Shown here: piece by piece, positions 35,470 to 43,023 of the stretch | How the letters are laid out: the number at the start of each line of letters is the position of its first letter | Numbering within the stretch: position 1 is the first letter of the stretch | DNA from: Actinomycetota bacterium | GTDB taxonomy: Bacteria > Actinomycetota > Thermoleophilia > Solirubrobacterales > 70-9 | Assembly (NCBI GenBank): GCA_018268605.1 | Contig: JAFDWG010000002.1 | Coordinates: 1 to 54,522 of the forward strand | Length of the DNA: 54,522 bases | Reading direction: 5' to 3' | Notes under the pieces: generated by a model | What the model was told of the DNA's origin: nothing | The model's input: the letters and a program-made list of their open reading frames with translations, nothing else | Databases searched by the model: none | Made by a program: the position numbers and the translations under genes

Positions 35470-35874
35470 TTGTCGGCCTCCCGGCGGTGGGCCGACTGGG
35501 ACGACAGGGTTCGCGGGGACCGGACGGAGCGAACCGGATATGCAGGAGCGCTCTTATCGGGCGTTGCCGGTTACGAGCCTGGAGACGGTCGTGTCCTCCA
35601 CGGTGCGCGCGACCTGCATCTCGCCGTGGCGATCACCGCGGTGACGCTGCTCGCGTCCTCTGTAGGCAGTGCTCTCTGGGTGGTCTTTCCGCGCCTGGAG
35701 CGCCGACGTGGTCGGCCGAGCGGAGGGCGCGGCCTGACCTACTTCGGCCACCTCCGCGACCGATCCGTCGCCGACATCCACGCTGCCCTTGCCGGACTCG
35801 ACGAGGACGAGGAGCGCGAACTCGCCCGCCAACTCCGTGTGACGCCAGCCTCTTGCCGAAGATTGCGTCGGTGA
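35470..35874 (+). pseudogene. Fragment resembling a Pycsar effector (DUF5706-like)
   Basis: A 134-codon frame whose middle looks like the membrane region of Pycsar-effector/DUF5706 proteins: LAVAITAVTLLASSVGSALWVVFPRLERRR as a transmembrane helix and basic turn, then LTYFGHLRDRS and a helical LARQL segment. The usual continuation into a second membrane helix is lost, and the frame ends abruptly in Arg/Cys-rich residues. No cyclase partner is present. It appears to be a decayed anti-phage effector left at the island's right end. Family assignment is by eye and moderate; no clear start signal is visible. Confidence 0.45.
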
Positions 35875-36043
35875 TCACGGGCCACAAGGCGCCGAGACTG
35901 ATGGCGCACCCCGACGCCGCGCCGATCACCCTGCGCCGCTACACGCACGTCCTCAAGGGCGAGTGGAGCGCGCCTTCGACCAACTCGAGGCCTTCCTCTC
36001 CGAGCGCGAAGCCGAGGAATCGACGTCGGTACTTGCCGCCTAG
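35856..36043 (+). pseudogene. Decayed C-terminal end of a tyrosine recombinase
   Basis: One frame reads LPKIASVITGHKAPRLMAHP and then ITLRRYTHVLKGE, the box II region of a phage integrase with the H-to-Y motif interrupted by about nine extra residues. Continuation (ERAFDQLEAFLSEREAEES) lies in the next frame up to a TAG at 36041, so there is a frameshift. Nothing of the catalytic Arg/Lys or N-terminal domains is present upstream. It sits 137 bases before tRNA-Arg, where the integrase of an element inserted on the 5' side of that gene would be expected. Confidence 0.65.
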
Positions 36044-36176
36044 CCCGACCGACGGCTGCAGCTCGATCAGAACTCATTCCCTAGAGCATTCCCTAGGCCT
36101 ATCTGCCTGCCGTTTCGCAAGCCCGTAGAATGTCGCAGCCCGAGACTATCCGCCTTGCAATGCGGTGGTCCGGGCA

Positions 36177-36222
36177 CCTGCGCCCGTAGCTCAGCCGGAT
36201 AGAGCGTCGGTCTACGAAACCG
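36177..36222 (+). repeat. Right copy of the 46-bp tRNA-Arg 5'-half direct repeat
   Basis: Identical to 6132-6177. Here it is the functional 5' half of tRNA-Arg. In the proposed model it entered with the island and restored the tRNA gene while the original 5' half was left at 6132. Confidence 0.85.
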
Positions 36223-36253
36223 AAGGTCATTGGTTCGAATCCAATCGGGCGCA
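36180..36253 (+). tRNA. tRNA-Arg (anticodon ACG)
   Basis: A complete cloverleaf: acceptor GCGCCCG/CGGGCGC, D arm GCTC-GAGC, anticodon arm TCGGT-CTACGAA-ACCGA with anticodon ACG (decodes CGU/CGC/CGA after deamination to inosine), five-base variable loop AGGTC, T arm ATTGG-TTCGAAT-CCAAT, discriminator A. CCA is not encoded. All stems pair perfectly. It reads Arg codons heavily used in this genome. The gene is the shared insertion site of elements on both sides. Confidence 0.97.
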
Positions 36254-36254
36254 T
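36208..36254 (+). repeat. Att copy 1: 3' part of tRNA-Arg (attL of the 7.2-kb element)
   Basis: The anticodon arm, variable loop, T arm and 3' acceptor strand of tRNA-Arg. The same sequence recurs at 43426-43471 (46 bases) and 44616-44658 (43 bases). This copy completes the functional tRNA. Confidence 0.88.
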
Positions 36255-36385
36255 TCCGCTGGGTTCCGTGGCTCGCCGCGCCCTGCCCTTCCAGAGCCAA
36301 ATCATCGGCTCGTGGCTTGATCAGCGTTCCGAAGTGTGCCGCACGATTCCGGGGCGTTCCGGCGAGTCGGTGTCACATCCGTGTC

Positions 36386-36664
36386 TCATCCGGATGACCC
36401 GCGGCCGGTCTTCTCATGCCCTTCTGCGAGCTTTGCCAGCTCGCCTATCGACACGTCGAGCGCGTCGGCGATTGCTCGCACCGTGCCCCAGGTCGGATTC
36501 GCCTCGCCGCGCTCGATGACGCCGAGCGTGCCCCAGGTAACCCCGGCCTCCGGCGCCAGCTCTTTCAACGTCCGTGCGCGCTTCTGCCGCAGCTCGCGAA
36601 TCGCCGCGCCGAGCGCAGGCTGAGGTTGGTCTCGGAAGGCTTTCGCGCGTTTATGGTTCGCCAT
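36386..36664 (-). CDS. XRE-family HTH regulator
   Basis: A 92-residue protein that is almost wholly a Cro/cI-type HTH: LGAAIRELRQKRARTLKEL, then LGVIERGEANPTWGTVRAIA. It reads away from the rest of the element, divergent from the following operon, which is the usual layout of a repressor controlling excision or maintenance genes. Target sites are not defined. Its first gene-proximal region (36665-36760) is the likely shared control region. Confidence 0.88.
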   Translation of the reverse strand: MANHKRAKAFRDQPQPALGAAIRELRQKRARTLKELAPEAGVTWGTLGVIERGEANPTWGTVRAIADALDVSIGELAKLAEGHEKTGRGSSG

Positions 36665-36760
36665 ATATTCCTGCTACGCTCGCTGGACGAAACATAAGCG
36701 GCCCCCGGCGGTGCTTGCGACACCAACCGAGGGCCTGACCACAAGGAGGCGTGGCTCCTC

Positions 36761-37099
36761 ATGGCTGATCAGAACCCTACGGCCGGCCCACGGGTCGTGC
36801 CGATCGACCTCCCACCCGCCCAGACCGAGATCCTCCGGGACGAACTGCTCGGCTGGCTGGCTGGCATCGAAGAGGACCTTGAGACCGACCGGCCGACTCC
36901 GCCGAGCGCCGTGGCCCGAGAAGCCGACGCCTTCCGCCGTCTCCTCGCCGCCCTCGAGCACTGCGCGATCGAACTGCCCGACGAGGAGGCTCGCAGAGCG
37001 CTGAGCCGGGCGGCCGAAGGCTACGACGCCGCGAGCAACTACGCGCACATCTGCGCCGTCCATGACGCCCATCGGGCCCTGCTGTCCCTGCTCGGCTGA
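36761..37099 (+). CDS. Small acidic protein of unknown function
   Basis: 112 residues, rich in Glu, Asp, Ala and Leu, mostly helical in appearance, with no family I recognise and no signal or membrane segment. AAGGAGG precedes the ATG, but AGGAG can pair with CTCCT just before the start, so the ribosome site may be partly masked in a small hairpin. Its last base overlaps the ATG of the next HTH gene, showing a shared transcript. Its place beside three regulators suggests an accessory role in element control. Confidence 0.7.
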   Translation: MADQNPTAGPRVVPIDLPPAQTEILRDELLGWLAGIEEDLETDRPTPPSAVAREADAFRRLLAALEHCAIELPDEEARRALSRAAEGYDAASNYAHICAVHDAHRALLSLLG

Positions 37100-37416
37100 T
37101 GGACGAGTCAGACGCCCGCCTCGCCTACGTCGTCGGCAGGCGGATGAGGCGGATCCGCCGCGATCAGGAACTGAGCCAGGAGGCGGTGGCCTGGATGGCC
37201 GGGATCCACCGGACGCAGATCTGTTTCTACGAGCACGGCGAGCGGATGCCGCTCCTCGCCTCCTTCGTGAGGCTGGCCGGCGGCCTCGGCGTGTCTCCCT
37301 GCGTTCTACTCGACGGCATCACCTGGGAGAGGTCCGAGAGTCGGCCCGGGAGGCTGGTCCTCCCCGATCCAGGTGTGGGGTTCGCCAGCACTCCTGAATA
37401 CGGAGCGCCGCGATGA
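37099..37416 (+). CDS. XRE-family HTH regulator
   Basis: A 105-residue Cro/cI-type HTH protein: VGRRMRRIRRDQELSQEAVA, AGIHRTQICFYEHGERMP, then a short C-terminal tail starting at LLDGITWE. It is a paralogue of the next gene (both have a LLDGI-W segment after the HTH), indicating tandem duplication. Coupled at both ends: 1-base overlap upstream and 4-base overlap downstream. Confidence 0.88.
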   Translation: MDESDARLAYVVGRRMRRIRRDQELSQEAVAWMAGIHRTQICFYEHGERMPLLASFVRLAGGLGVSPCVLLDGITWERSESRPGRLVLPDPGVGFASTPEYGAPR

Positions 37417-37730
37417 CCAGCCATCGATCCGCGGCCGTGGCGGAGCGGTTCGGCTCGAACCTGCGCCGCGTGCGCCGCCGTGAAGGTCTCTCCCAGATCA
37501 AGCTCGCTGCCCGCGCCTCGATGGACCGCACCGAGGTCGGCCTACTGGAGCGCGGACGGCGCGTCTGTCGGATCGACACGCTGATTCGCCTCGCCGGCGC
37601 GATGGCGGTCCCGCCGGGGGAACTGCTCGACGGGATCGCCTGGGTCCCGGCGCCCGAGCCACGAGGCGCCTTCGCCTTCGGACCCAGCGCGATCTCGAAA
37701 TGGCCGACCGAAGTCGAGCCAGGCAGATGA
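37413..37730 (+). CDS. XRE-family HTH regulator
   Basis: A 105-residue HTH protein: FGSNLRRVRRREGLSQIKLA, RASMDRTEVGLLERGRR, then LLDGIAWVPAPEP. It resembles the preceding gene in size and in the LLDGI-W element. Three XRE proteins within 1.4 kb is unusual for an element of this size; they may form a cascade or heterodimers. It ends just before the purine-rich repeat tract. Confidence 0.88.
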   Translation: MTSHRSAAVAERFGSNLRRVRRREGLSQIKLAARASMDRTEVGLLERGRRVCRIDTLIRLAGAMAVPPGELLDGIAWVPAPEPRGAFAFGPSAISKWPTEVEPGR

Positions 37731-38149
37731 GACACAAACGTCGAGCCAGCGAAGGAACCCAGCCAAGGCAGACGAGAGCCAGAGAAGGAAGTCAATCGAA
37801 GCCGAGACAGAACCAGCAGAGAAGAGGTCAGAGCCAAGGAAGGGACGCAAAGCAGAACTCCAAACGCACCACGACCAACCCAGCCAAAGAAGGAGCCAGA
37901 ACAGCACGACACACTACGGACCCCCCTGGTCCGTGCCTGGGCCGCACCTTTTCGGCCGACAAGGTCAGCAAGGGACGGCAGGCACGTCGGGCGCTGGCGA
38001 CCGCCCCCTCGCGCGGCCGATTGTGGCCCGGCTGCGCCGTGCGGGGGCCGCTTCTAGGAGGGGGCGGGAGGACTCTGACCTTCGGTCCCGGCGAGGAAGA
38101 TTTAGGAAGTCACCCGGTGCAAATTGCGCTCCCGCCGGACAAGGAGTGT
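37731..38149. other. Non-coding purine-rich tract and excisionase leader
   Basis: Here 419 bases lack a convincing gene. The first 190 are strongly purine-biased on the plus strand and contain a spaced repeat; translation in the open frame yields low-complexity Arg/Gln/Lys/Ser-rich sequence with no structure, so I regard it as non-coding. A run of C (37921-37926) marks the end of the tract; the remainder is high-GC with no gene seen. Confidence 0.55.
37744..37895 (+). repeat. Four degenerate direct repeats, AGCCArrGAAGGa
   Basis: Copies at 37744-37757 (AGCCAGCGAAGGAA), 37777-37790 (AGCCAGAGAAGGAA), 37832-37845 (AGCCAAGGAAGGGA) and 37882-37895 (AGCCAAAGAAGGAG), all on the plus strand within the purine-rich tract. 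Such spaced direct repeats upstream of xis/int genes could be binding sites for Xis, integrase arm domains or one of the XRE proteins, or iterons of a replication origin. Confidence 0.55.
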
Positions 38150-38344
38150 GTGAGAACCAGAGCCCTAGGTCCGGCCTTCTTCACCGAGCGCACCCTCGCC
38201 GCCTACCTAGCGGTGTCCGACCGGACGATCCGCAACTGGATCCGCCGCGGCGAACTGCCCAGCTACAAACTCGGCGCGTCGCGCCGGATCGACCCTGCCG
38301 ACGTCGAGGACTTCCTCGCCCGCCATCGGGACGCGGCGGCATGA
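38150..38344 (+). CDS. Excisionase-like HTH protein
   Basis: About 64 residues: a MerR/excisionase-type winged helix with FFTERTLAAYLAVSDRTI, NWIRRGELPSYKLGASRR and DVEDFLARH. This is the standard small DNA-binding partner of actinobacterial integrases, biasing the recombinase toward excision. The GTG at 38150 has AAGGAG very close (3 bases); a GTG at 38117 is an alternative. The stop overlaps the integrase ATG (ATGA), the classical xis-int coupling. Confidence 0.85.
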   Translation: MRTRALGPAFFTERTLAAYLAVSDRTIRNWIRRGELPSYKLGASRRIDPADVEDFLARHRDAAA

Positions 38345-39432
38345 GACGCGAGTCCCCGGTCAAACGGCGGAACCCGTCGGGCAAGGTCGTCTGGGTCGCG
38401 AGGTACCGGGGCCGGGACGGCAGGTACCACATCGCCAAGCCGACCTGGAATCGGGGCAAGGGCACCTTCGACCGCAAGGCCGACGCGCAAAGGGCGATCG
38501 ACGAGGCCTATGGGCTCTCGGACCGTCCCGACACGCTGGGCGCCTACTTCGAGACGTGGACGGACCGCCACCCCAGATCGGAGCGGACCAACGCGACGAA
38601 CGAGCACCGGATCGGCCGGCTGGTCGACGTGGAGGTCGAGGGCATCCCGTTGAGGGACTGGCCGCTGCGCGAGCTGCGCCGCCGCCATGCCTTGATCCTC
38701 GTCGACCACATGTTGAAGACAGAAGGTCGGGCGACCACCGGCGCGGTCGGCATCCTCCGCTCGCTTTCGGCGATGGCCGAGGACGCGATCACCGACGAAG
38801 TCTGCGACCTCAATCCGTTCAAGGGCATCCGCATCCGCGCCAGCGACCCTCGCGCCCGGAAGAAGCGCCGTCCGATCCGCGTCTTCAGCTTCGAGGAGAT
38901 GCACCGCTTCGCCAAGGCCGCCGGGCGCCACGAGGCGCTGGTCCGGACCTTCACCGACACCGGCATGAGGCTCGGGGAGGTGCTGCCGCTACGGGCGGAG
39001 GACTTCGACGGCGAGACCCTTCAGGTCTCCCGCACCGCGCACGAGGGTCTGATCCTCGAAGGCACCAAGACCGACCACGGCGAAGAGGATGCTGGCCGCG
39101 TCGTCCCGGTCCCAGCGACCCTCGCCTGGATGCTCGAAGCTCAGGTAAACCTGAACGGCCCGGACTGCGAGCTGATCTTCACCACGCCGAGTGGCCGGAT
39201 GTGGCGGGAGCGGAACTTCTACCGGGATGTGTGGAGGCCGACGCAGGAGGCCTCAGGATTGGACATTCGCCCCCACGAGTGCCGCCACAGCTACGTGACT
39301 CACCTGCGGGCGGGGGGAGTCGACGATGCCGACCTGGCGGAGATAGTTGGGCACCGGGTAGAGACGATGCTCGCTCGGTACACGCATCCGATCGGCGCAA
39401 GCTTCGCGACTATCCGTTCGCGCGTGGGGTAG
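38341..39432 (+). CDS. Tyrosine recombinase (integrase)
   Basis: A 363-residue phage-type integrase. An N-terminal arm-binding region (residues 1-60, with WVARYRGRDGRYHIA), a SAM-like core-binding domain (about 65-165) and a catalytic domain follow. All catalytic residues are visible: R210 (TDTGMRLGEV), K243 (EGTKTDHG), H312 and R315 (HECRHSY), H338 (VGHRVETML) and nucleophile Y347 (ARYTHP). It should recombine the tRNA-Arg att sites at 36.2 and 43.4 kb. Translationally coupled to the excisionase and followed by a terminator-like hairpin. Confidence 0.95.
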   Translation: MRRESPVKRRNPSGKVVWVARYRGRDGRYHIAKPTWNRGKGTFDRKADAQRAIDEAYGLSDRPDTLGAYFETWTDRHPRSERTNATNEHRIGRLVDVEVEGIPLRDWPLRELRRRHALILVDHMLKTEGRATTGAVGILRSLSAMAEDAITDEVCDLNPFKGIRIRASDPRARKKRRPIRVFSFEEMHRFAKAAGRHEALVRTFTDTGMRLGEVLPLRAEDFDGETLQVSRTAHEGLILEGTKTDHGEEDAGRVVPVPATLAWMLEAQVNLNGPDCELIFTTPSGRMWRERNFYRDVWRPTQEASGLDIRPHECRHSYVTHLRAGGVDDADLAEIVGHRVETMLARYTHPIGASFATIRSRVG

Positions 39433-39500
39433 TCGCAGCGGTCTCCAGAGCCTGCGCCCGTGCGTTGGCGAGGAGATTCCCCTCATTCTGCGGATCCTAG

Positions 39501-39527
39501 GGCGGACTCCCCGCCAGGGTTGTTTTT
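39501..39527 (+). terminator. Rho-independent-like terminator after the integrase
   Basis: GGCGG (39501-39505), a five-base loop and CCGCC (39511-39515), followed by AGGGTTGTTTTT. It separates the integrase transcript from the cargo operon, which begins about 100 bases further with its own ribosome site. Confidence 0.55.
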
Positions 39528-39623
39528 GCAGGGAGAAGTGGGGTAGATAGCAGCAGTCCCACAAAGTCGCTAAAGTCTACAAAGTCAACCCCCCCCCCAC
39601 ATTCAGGAGAAGGGCAAGGAGCC

Positions 39624-39878
39624 ATGTATGTCGATAAGCGCCTCAGCGTCCGGGAGACGGCACGCAAACTAGGCGTGCACGAGAACACCGTCCGAAACTG
39701 GGAGTCGAAAGGCATTCTTCGGGCCGCGAAGTTGCCCGGTTCCGGGTTCCGCCGATTTGATCCCTCGGAAGTCGCTCGCTTGCAAAGCGAGATGGTTGAA
39801 GGTTTGGCACCCGCATCCGAGGGTCCCATCATCAGGCCGAAAAGCAAGCCCAAGATCGTTCGGGGAGACGACAGTTGA
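39624..39878 (+). CDS. MerR-like HTH protein (cargo operon, first gene)
   Basis: 84 residues with a helix-turn-helix of the MerR/excisionase type: LSVRETARKLGVHENTVRNW then SKGILRAAKLPGSGFRRFDP (wing), and a basic tail. It lacks a MerR effector domain, so it may be a small repressor or architectural protein. AAGGAG precedes the ATG. It is the first of three coupled genes (its TGA overlaps the next TTG), hence probably the regulator of this cassette. From here to about 43.0 kb the DNA is visibly less GC-rich at third positions than the surroundings. Confidence 0.85.
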   Translation: MYVDKRLSVRETARKLGVHENTVRNWESKGILRAAKLPGSGFRRFDPSEVARLQSEMVEGLAPASEGPIIRPKSKPKIVRGDDS

Positions 39879-40444
39879 GTCACGAGAGACGGCCTTCTGG
39901 GGCGTATTTCGAGACTCGAACGTCCCTATTCAGCCAGGGGGACATCTTTGACGATGTGCCCCTGGCATATCCGTTGCCAGCAGAAGAAATCCTTGTAGAT
40001 GAGGACGAGTCCGAGGGCGAAGGAGATCGTCGCTTCGTCAGCGGCCCGCTTAGCGTTGGCCTCGCGATGCTGATCACGCCCACTTGTTCCATGCGGGCAC
40101 AGGGCGACGCGGAGGGTTACGCGCATCCAGTCAGAACGCTGGTGCCGCTTCGGCCTGTTCAAGAACTGACAGAGTTGGGGGTGCTTGATCCGGCAAGACT
40201 TCGCCTTGCCGAAAAACGTGATGCCCTCATCAATTACATGTTTGTTCCCGGGTCTTCAGACCTTGGCATTGAAGACAGTTTCGCTCTGCTCTACATGCCG
40301 GTGACGCTGCATCACAAAATGATCGACGAGCAAAGAGTTACTCAGCTCACTTACGATGCTGCATCACAACTCCAGAAGAAGTTGACGTGGCATGCCTCCA
40401 GCGTCCTTCTTCAACGCGACGATTTTGACCCCCCGATGGACTGA
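39875..40444 (+). CDS. Uncharacterised 189-residue protein (cargo operon, second gene)
   Basis: TTG start, overlapping the HTH gene by four bases. No signal peptide or membrane helix. Notable segments are LFSQGDIFDDVPLAYPLP near the N-terminus, a hydrophobic strand ending in Cys (GLAMLITPTCSM), PVRTLVPLRPV, and a helical C-terminus (KMIDEQRVTQLTYDAASQLQ). The order suggests a compact alpha/beta domain with a conserved GDIF start and a T-x-C element, but I cannot name its family. Coupling to the ATPase gene (1-base overlap) implies a stoichiometric partner such as an effector, adaptor or inhibitor. Function unknown. Confidence 0.8.
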   Translation: MSHERRPSGAYFETRTSLFSQGDIFDDVPLAYPLPAEEILVDEDESEGEGDRRFVSGPLSVGLAMLITPTCSMRAQGDAEGYAHPVRTLVPLRPVQELTELGVLDPARLRLAEKRDALINYMFVPGSSDLGIEDSFALLYMPVTLHHKMIDEQRVTQLTYDAASQLQKKLTWHASSVLLQRDDFDPPMD

Positions 40445-42933
40445 TGCGCGAAGGCACGGCAAGAAATCCCTACGACTTTAGGAACCCCGTCCGCACCATG
40501 GGGCGTCTCGCGGGACGCGACGACGAGGTCGCCGAAATTGATGAACTCCTGCGCGGCTCGGCGAGCGGAGCCCCGGGGCACTTTGCTCTCTGCGGCGAGC
40601 CAGGGATGGGAAAGTCAAGCCTTCTAAATGGCGTCATCCAGATAGCCAAACGACGTCGGCTTCTCGCAGTGAAGGTCGATCTACGAGAGGCGACGGTGGA
40701 GAGTCTTTTGACTTTCTATGGAACGGTTTTCGATACGGCGTTGAAAGCTCTAGCTGATCTTGGCGCGATCGATCAATCTCATCCCGTACTGCAGAATTGG
40801 ACCCGACATACCCTGCTGGGAGATCCGGAGTTACCCGAGGATCCAGCGACATATCTCGCAATTGGCCTTGCGATCGCAGCCAAGATGAGCGGGAAGGTAG
40901 TGGACGATGTACCCGAGGCCGTCCTCCAACGAGATGTCGCGACTCTCCTTCAACTCGGGTCGACCGAGAATATCCGTGGTTTGGTAATTGCCATGGACTC
41001 GGCCCAGATGCTGGGTGACAACGACGACATTCCGCCGAGCTTGATGCAGCTTGCCCAAGACACCTCGAAGTTGACGCTCGTAACCGCTTCAGAGACTTTG
41101 GGACCTTTGCAGAAAATGGCACCTCGATCTTGGGCACAAATCGAGGTCGGGGCGTATAGCACGGCCAGCCAGATTCTGGAGGCGATCTTGAAGCCTCTTG
41201 CGGATGCCGAGGAGCTTGAGTTTACGGCGACGTTCAGGACGGCTAACGATATTCAGGAACTCACTCAAGGCAGGCCGTACGAGGTGAATCTAGTCAGCCA
41301 CTTCGTCTGGGAAGCAATCGCTGAAGGAGAGCAGAGCGATTTCGCTCTGACTGAGGCAGTGATTCGCGAAGTCTTGAAAGAGCTACGCGACAGCGGCCAT
41401 GAAGCTGGGCCAACGGTTGGGAATATCAGGAATCTGTCCCCGGACGACATCGAGCAGATTGCCCGTTTGACTCCGTTCGAGGGGCTGACTACGCGGCAGC
41501 TTGCTCGCGGCCGCTTGATGTTCGATGACTTCGACGACGATCGTCTCACAGAGGTCGAGCTAGAGATCAAAGCCCAGTTGCAACGCTTCGCCACGCTCGG
41601 GATCGTGAAGCTTGACCACGATCGCTTTCAAATTGCTGGTGGACCCGAAGCCCGCCTTTACCTGCGCTACTGGGCTGAGCAGGTAGCTGACACCAAGATT
41701 GAGTACGACGACACTTACGTCCGCCTCGCAACGGGCGTATGCAGAAGACACGTTGCCCAAGTGCTGCTGGGACCAGATCAGCTCGGAAAGCTCATGAAGG
41801 GTCGATGGGCTCATAGGGATATGAGCGACGCCCCTGCCGGGAAGTGGCTTGAGGCTACGGCTGATGTTGTGCGAGAAGAGAACGTCAGCGCGTTGTCCGA
41901 TTTGCTCCCCGATTTTGACGATGCTGAGAGTCTGGCCGAGTTCTCCGAGCAGGGTGGATTGCTCTTCGGTTTCGCGCTTCAGGTCGGGCTACAGAACGTC
42001 GAATATGCAGATATCGCAATAAACGTGAATTCCCTTACGGGCGAGGAGGCGGAGCGTCAGGTCCGAGAGTGGATTGATGTCCATGCTGCGCTCCTTGCGA
42101 AGTATGAAATCTCTGTTTTGAAGGTTCGCTGCGAGCAGCTCGACCCCACGTTCAGCCGCATGGCAGCAGCCTATTCGGACCTGCGACGTTACTGCAGCCT
42201 GGTGTTTTTCCTACATGAAGCAGGCATCATCAAGCCAGCTGTTGACGCCATTTCGGACTGCATCGATCGGTGTGAGGCTCTGATCGGGTCAGAGCCCACT
42301 GATCCGCTCGTGAGGGCCAAGTTGGCCGATGCTTCGAATCGATTGGGTTTCATTCAGGCGACTGCTGAGGATTGGAATTCCGCAGCCCAGAGTCTCGAGC
42401 GGAGTCTCGAGCTATCGCTGGGCGATGAGTGGCTACCGAAATTCAACTTGGCGTACGTGGAGGCGGAGCGCGGGCATTTTGAGGACGCGAGCACCCTGAT
42501 TGCTGAAGCCAGGGAGGCCTTTACCCCCTCTGACGGAGACATCGTCTTGCACGCATGGCTTCCGGTATCAAGCGACTGGAATTCTCCGGTTCCTCGCGCT
42601 GCCGTGGTGTCGGTGCACGGAAAGTGGGTCAGTCGCTTCGTCGAGCTGCAGGCTCTCGTCTACGCGGCGAAGGCCGATGCTCAGAAAATTACCGACCTAC
42701 GCGACAGGCTCGATGGTCTCAGTCTCAGTTCCTCTCTACCTTTGCTTCGCTTGGCCGGTTGGGCGGCTCTTACGATCCTTGACGATCGAGCCAAGGCTGT
42801 AGAGCTGTTTGATCGCGCACTCCATGCGACGGAGCTCGATGGCATGGATCTGGTCACGGCAGAGTACGAGTTCGCCCGCGGCCCACTTGATTTTTCGGAT
42901 GAGACTCTTCCAAGCACCGCCGCGGAGCGTTGA
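40444..42933 (+). CDS. STAND-like AAA+ ATPase with C-terminal helical repeats (cargo operon, third gene)
   Basis: An 829-residue protein. It opens with NPYDFRNPVRTMGRLAGRDDEV, the NPY...GR-E lead-in of AAA_16/ORC-like STAND NTPases. Walker A is GEPGMGKSS (51-59). Walker B is VIAMDSAQ (Asp 185), where Ser replaces the usual second acidic residue, and sensor 1 is around TLVTASE (211-217). A winged-helix-like region follows (about 320-410), and from about 560 to 800 the sequence reads as TPR-type helical pairs (NRLGFIQATAEDWNSAAQSL, KFNLAYVEAERGHFEDAS). This layout (NTPase plus repeat sensor) is common in anti-phage and signalling STAND proteins; no toxic effector domain is fused. The target is unknown. 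Confidence 0.85.
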   Translation: MREGTARNPYDFRNPVRTMGRLAGRDDEVAEIDELLRGSASGAPGHFALCGEPGMGKSSLLNGVIQIAKRRRLLAVKVDLREATVESLLTFYGTVFDTALKALADLGAIDQSHPVLQNWTRHTLLGDPELPEDPATYLAIGLAIAAKMSGKVVDDVPEAVLQRDVATLLQLGSTENIRGLVIAMDSAQMLGDNDDIPPSLMQLAQDTSKLTLVTASETLGPLQKMAPRSWAQIEVGAYSTASQILEAILKPLADAEELEFTATFRTANDIQELTQGRPYEVNLVSHFVWEAIAEGEQSDFALTEAVIREVLKELRDSGHEAGPTVGNIRNLSPDDIEQIARLTPFEGLTTRQLARGRLMFDDFDDDRLTEVELEIKAQLQRFATLGIVKLDHDRFQIAGGPEARLYLRYWAEQVADTKIEYDDTYVRLATGVCRRHVAQVLLGPDQLGKLMKGRWAHRDMSDAPAGKWLEATADVVREENVSALSDLLPDFDDAESLAEFSEQGGLLFGFALQVGLQNVEYADIAINVNSLTGEEAERQVREWIDVHAALLAKYEISVLKVRCEQLDPTFSRMAAAYSDLRRYCSLVFFLHEAGIIKPAVDAISDCIDRCEALIGSEPTDPLVRAKLADASNRLGFIQATAEDWNSAAQSLERSLELSLGDEWLPKFNLAYVEAERGHFEDASTLIAEAREAFTPSDGDIVLHAWLPVSSDWNSPVPRAAVVSVHGKWVSRFVELQALVYAAKADAQKITDLRDRLDGLSLSSSLPLLRLAGWAALTILDDRAKAVELFDRALHATELDGMDLVTAEYEFARGPLDFSDETLPSTAAER

Positions 42934-43023
42934 GAGAGCAACTTCAATGCCGTTCGGTGAGCGCGCACGCGTGATGCCATGGCTGGACCAAGTCCGAACC
43001 GAGACTAGGTCTAGAGCTTTGTA

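Noticed and set aside
36067..36305. Small leftward frames encoding an RFRRPTLYPAELRA-like peptide (also near 6118 and 43039)
   Set aside because: These are translations of the antisense strand of tRNA-Arg sequence, a well-known spurious annotation.
37744..37895. Possible CRISPR array
   Set aside because: Repeats are short, degenerate and irregularly spaced, and no cas genes are present anywhere in the window.
37700..38149. Open frame extending the excisionase upstream through the purine-rich tract
   Set aside because: The translation is low-complexity Arg/Gln/Lys/Ser sequence; only the last 64 residues have a domain.
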